Made by a program: the position numbers and the translations under genes. Below the pieces are notes generated by a model. It was not told the DNA's origin. It made no database searches and saw only the letters and a list, made by a program, of their open reading frames with translations. A stretch of DNA of 64,000 nucleotides from Henricia sp. BOLD:AAB3569. Its lineage: Eukaryota; Echinodermata; Asteroidea; Spinulosida; Echinasteridae. The stretch lies in assembly GCA_037783545.1 (NCBI GenBank), contig JBBELK010000052.1, positions 2,666,001-2,730,000 on the forward strand, given 5' to 3'. This document shows, in pieces, positions 53,101-59,100 of the stretch; positions within the stretch are counted from its first letter, which is position 1; the number at the start of each line of letters is the position of its first letter.

Positions 53101-56100
53101 ACTCTCGTGCAGTATGTGCACGACATGCAGACAATTAAAGCGTCTTCCGGCTTTACGGTACCTGAATTATGCATTGCAGTGTACCGGTAGTAAAGGGGAA
53201 AACTCCGAAACGCATTCTGCATAGGACTTCTAATTTCTAGGACTTGCGAGCACATTGTAGGCTCGGGGCCAGTTTAATAACTGAAAGGATTTGGAGCTCG
53301 CCGATAAAGTAACCTTAGGGTCGAGCATATAAAAATATGAGCTTCACAAAGTACACATCGCCTTGGGGGGGTGCCGGTACAGTGTGAAGGGACATGGCAC
53401 GCGTGTGTGAAGAGCCAAAAATAGATTAGGGCCATTGCGATGCGGCCAAAAGAAGGAAAATACGATGAAGAAATCTGTATCATGGTCTTTGATTAAGCCT
53501 AAATGTCAGGCTGATCAAGTTGAGCTCAAGTGACTACGGAGTTGTGAATGTGGATCTCCAGTTCTCTGTTTTGTTACATCACAATAGAAACCTCGTTGTT
53601 ATTGTGATATTGTTTCCCTGTCAAAACAAGACCAAAGAAAAGAGATTTTGTGGTTTGTTTGTGTTGGGACTTGAGAAGCATTGAGTGTTGACATTAAGGA
53701 TGGATTCAGGTCTTTCCACGGTAAAAGGGGGCATTTTGGCAACACAGACCATATTTTCGAGGAAATACCTTTGTCTGGTCTCAAAATAAAAGAAATAAGT
53801 TTAAGTTGTTCTGAAGAGATAACTTGGGCACGTGTGACAACATGCCTTTCTAAAAACCCTGTGTACAAATTTCCAATATACGCTCGTTACCGGGACGGAC
53901 ACTTGTGTTATGTTTTAGGCTGTCCCGGTTTCTAAAAACACAGGGTTTTTAGAAAGGCATGTTGTCACACTATTTGTAACCCTTTTTGGGCCTAAGATAT
54001 CTCTTCAGAACAGCTGAAATTTATTTATTTTATTTTAAGACCAGACAAAGGTACCAGTATTTTCTGGAAAATGTGTTGCCAAAATACCCCCTTTACCGTG
54101 GAAAGACTCACCCATGCTGACTTTTTTTCATGCGCTGACGCGCGTTGCTTCAGCGAAACCTGGCAAAGAGAATTTAGAGTAATTTAAAGTAAAACGACAC
54201 ACTGAAAACTACAAAATAAACTTAAGAAGCAAGGTTTTTGTGATTTTGTGATTTTTACTTAATCGCAAATTTACGCACGTTGACGTGCGTCACATTTACG
54301 TGTAACATTATCGCGTGAAAAAAAATCTGATTTGAATCCACCTTTAGGACTGCATTTTGATTTTGCGGAAGAACAGTGGTATTTATTTGCTCATCTGTTG
54401 CACCAAAAAAGTGAGAATTCTGGGAAATTTCATGGAAGCATTTGCACCTTTTTCGATAGTCCACATATCCCTCTAGCCAGCTTATATCGCAGTTTTTTCA
54501 AATGGCCCTTTTAAAGTGGATAAATCGCAAGCAAAAGTGCGGTTTTTTGAAAATGAAATTTTTGCGATTTCTGAAACGCCATTAGGTATTGATGATATGC
54601 GCGTGATCCCTTGACGCAATCCTGAGAAAGAGAAGTACAGTAAACATGATTGATTGTCAGCTCCATACGTTTACAAGAAAAAAACTCGGAAAATCTCAGT
54701 TAGATGGTGTTTTTTTAAGAATATTTTTCGTCCAAAAAGCCAGAGTAGTTGCGTGGTTGTATGTTTTACCAGACACTATGAAAAAAAAAGGACAGAATCA
54801 TTTTCTTCCTTATTTCCAAGAATGAGTAAAATAAGTCGCATGTAAAAAAGTTTGAAGGAGTAGGTAAACTTGTACCGGCTAGGCTGCCGTGTGTTGGGTT
54901 TTTAAAAATTGCATTTAAAAAAAAAAGACATGCTATTGTTCGTTTGAATGTAAAATCAATAAAAGGTTTGGAGTGCATCACGTAAGGAAGACGGAAGGGA
55001 AAAGTTAAGAAAAAACATAAGACTTCAAGTTGGACTTGTGGCAAATTGCTCCAGTTTTCTCCCCCAGTTTCGTCATGGCTTGTACATATGTACAACAAGA
55101 TACATGTAGAACAAACTCAAACAGTCATGGATTACAACAGTTCCAGGACGTTTGAGAAAAAAGGTGGAATCTTTTGTGCACAGTTGAATGTGATTTTCCT
55201 GTGTTTGCCTCTTGTGACATGACCTTGGTCATGAATATGCATATTCATTAGCATAAAAACTAAAAACCTTTGTTTTAACCCCCAAAACAAGCTCCAAATA
55301 GGATTTTTATGAATGTATAACTGTGTATATTGGTTTTATAGCATAGATTTCATTGATAAAAATCCCAAATAAGGGGCCCTTTAATAAACAGTACTTAAAA
55401 ATTATGTTTTGAGGTGTTTGTTCTGAAAATATCTACCTCAATAAAAACACCTGTCAAAATATTGAAATATTACAGTTTATCCTTGTGGCTTAATGGATCT
55501 AATACAACTATGTACTGTACATGTACATCCATGTATTTGGGCACCTACATGTACATGTACATACATGTACATGTACATGTAGTATGGACAACTCCATAAA
55601 GCTGTAGGCATCCAGAATTTTGTTTAATTTTATTTTGCTGTTTATGGGTTGCTGTTTATAATCCGAAAAGCATTTTAAAGGAACATATCCAGATTTTCTG
55701 GAAATTTGATCTACATGTACACTGTAGCTCTACATGTACATGTAACTTTACAATCATATACAGGGCTTCCCCAAAAAATTTTTAACACTGGCCACCTGGA
55801 CCATTGTGGTCACAACTTGACTGGTCAGCCAGCATCTTGAGTGGTCCTCCATTTTTTACATGTAATTTTTACATGTAAAAATGCCACCCATAATGCGCTT
55901 GTTGGTACTTTGTTTTGAAGAACTGAAGTTCCAGGTTATCTTGATTGGTCCACCCGGACTTTTTATACAGTGTTTTGACTGGTCCGTGAGAGTTTTGACT
56001 GGCATTTGGCCACCGGACCACTGTTATGTTCGAGCCCTGATATATAAAATACATCCCAAAAATAATATTCATGACAAGAAAACAAAAAAATAAAAATTTG

Positions 56101-59100
56101 AGAGCAAGTTTAAATACGAATCAATATCGTGCTGTTTCGCTTCCATATCAGAATTTGAAATTGGACTGACATGACTAAAGTTGGCTTTTCCAACTATATT
56201 TTATAGTGCTAATACACTGTAGCGCTGTAGCATAATTTGTACTCACATTGGAACCTCCGTGTAAAATATCCAAATGCACAGGATCAGTATTTCGTCTGGA
56301 AAAAGACTTTTAATGACCCATTTTTTAATGACATTGAAACAAACTCATGCTCATGCGATATGCATGTCGTGCGATCTGTGGAAGACTGGTGCCCATTCAT
56401 TTGCCATGTTGCACGGCGCTATAAGCTGGGAATCCGTACCGAAACCATCCCCAATTTTTATGCATACGCAGATGTGGCGGTGTGTTCATAACTGTTCAAC
56501 ACCCTGCTCAGTGTCCGCGATAAATTAGTTTACAAAAATTTGGTGGTTTTTTAACGATATCCTCGGAAATATACGGCCTAGAAGTTCGGGAGTTTCAGAT
56601 TCGTAATGAGAAAAACGAATGTTATGATATACGGTAAACAACTCGGGACCCATGGGGTAAGCCCTGGGGACTTATTGGGAAAAAAAAGAAAGTTTACTAT
56701 GCGACTACTCAAAATAACTTTATAAAAATGACCAAACTTGAAATGAGAGAAAACTTTAATTCATGTGTTCTCATTGGAATTTAAAGATGTTTGTCCAAAC
56801 ACAGTTTGGTGAAGTTGCTGTTTGCTAAAAATGTTTTATGGGCTGTCCACACCTGCAAACTTTTCTCAAAACATGACCAGAGTTGAAGTGTGGTCATGTT
56901 TTATGTGAAACCTACCCGGTATGCCAGTGTACCGTAGACGGGGCTTAAAGATGCATGGTCCGTGCGTTTTGGGTGTGGCACCTAAAAAAATATTCATGTA
57001 CTATAGTTTTTTTTAAAGGTTTTGTGAGGTGGAAATTATCACCCAGCTGTTTTTATACAGAAATCAAAATATCAAAGTGTTGCAGACAAAGGGGCAAACT
57101 CAAATTTGTCTTCATTTCAGAAAGAAGTGACAGAAGCGCTGTTTGTTGCTGGTCATGAAGGGAACCCACAGTGGAAAAACAAAGAAAGAACATTACATTT
57201 CAAACAGTAGCAGTAGCCCACTGATCCATTTTTGACCCAAACAAACTTGTTAGGGTTGTTGCAAATGACATACTAAACAAACTCAGTAAACTTATATAGT
57301 TCATGATATCAAGAAGCCACTGAAAATGACATTAACTTTTGTACACAAATCTATGGAGAATTCCTCTGTTTTTCCTGAGATGACATCACGGCTTTGCTCA
57401 TGAATATGGAAATTCTCATTGACATAAAAATAGAAAACGTGCAATTACACCAAAACGCAACTATCAAATTCTCTGAAATTGACCGAAATGTGTAAAACAC
57501 ATCCTCTACTAATATTTTATGTAATAAAAACCCTATTTCACACGTCCTTTAAATTGATATTTTTCTCGAAACAAAAAAGTTAATCGCTTTCAAATAAGAC
57601 ATCAACGGAAAAAATTGACTGTCAATATTTCAAATTATTGGTGTTCCGCCAATAATTCAACTCATGGTAAGGCGTACATGTAGACTTGCCCTAGTTCGAC
57701 TCCCGTGTTTGGCCCACAGGGTGCAGCGCACATAGCATCCTCCGTGCCGGCGGCCTGTCTAATATCCATTCTTCTGTCTCAGAAAGTCTTCCGAGACAGA
57801 AGAAAAGGGATTTGACAGGCCACCACCCCAGAGGGCACGCTGCACACCACAGACCAAATACGGGAAGTCAGACTTGGGCAAGGCGCAAAAACGGCCATAT
57901 AAAAACGGCATTTTTCACAGGGTTGCCGATGTCTAAAATACAAAGTATGATGTTTTTTCGTTAAAATAAAGTAAATGTTTAACAAATTTGTTCAGAGGGG
58001 AAAAAAAGAATTTCCTGAGAACCATGGACAATATAACTTTAGTAAGAAGTGACCCAGCCCAACACATGCACTGTACGTATATATGTACATGTCAGGCAGC
58101 AGCCCGCATGTATCATGCAAGAACGAACCTACATGTACATGTATGTATGTACAATGTACATGTAATACACATGATATGGATTCATTTCCTCCATGTCACT
58201 CCCCATCACATCAAAATTACTTATCCTCACAAGCTACACCGTTTCCCCAGTCAAATTTGCAATTTCCTAGACCTTTGCATCTCTTGAGTTGCCCCTATAA
58301 TTACTGCACCCCCCATTGACTGACTGTTGCTCCGCCCACCCCCAAACACCTCCTGGGACATTGACCTGTTGTTAGTCTATCAAGTACAAATATGGGTAGC
58401 ACACAGAGTTCAGCCTGGTTTATTATTGTACAGCGTACATACGCACAACAAATTTATAATTTGGCAAATAGATTGCATTCAAAGATTGAATACATGTACA
58501 TGCATTTTTTTCTGTGAATGTACTGAAACGTTTCTCATTAACAATAGACCGATCCAGTAAGCTCCGTCCATTTTTGAATTGACCAATCACAACCCCAGGT
58601 TGAGATCACCAAAAAGTGGATCTCCATTTTGGTGACCCGAGTCCTCAAAATGTTGTGCACAGAGATAGTGCAGATTGCAGTACGAGTGACGCAAAAACAC
58701 AAACATCATTTTTATAGCGCCCAGGACCCTAGCTACCGGTAGCCCGTCCCACACGCCGGTCCAGTTGACTTAGAGATAATCATATGCAGCACGATATGGG
58801 GCCGAGGGTACCCTCCCCCCTTCCCCCTTCCCCCACCATTGTTTCACTATTGTTTCACTATTGTGTCTCAAACATCCAAGGAATTTCTTTCAGTTTTTAG
58901 GGGATGTTGGTTCGTTAACAAAAGGGAAGAGTGTGTTGAGTCATATAGAGGCATTAGGGGTGTAGTGGAATCCTTAGGCCCATACATGTATCTAGACTGG
59001 TTCTCGTCCACATATTCCACATAGGAGAATATAAAGAAAGGTAAAGGGCGCTTCATTTTGATCTGTGATTGGTCGTCTTTGTGCGTGCGCATTGTGTGCT

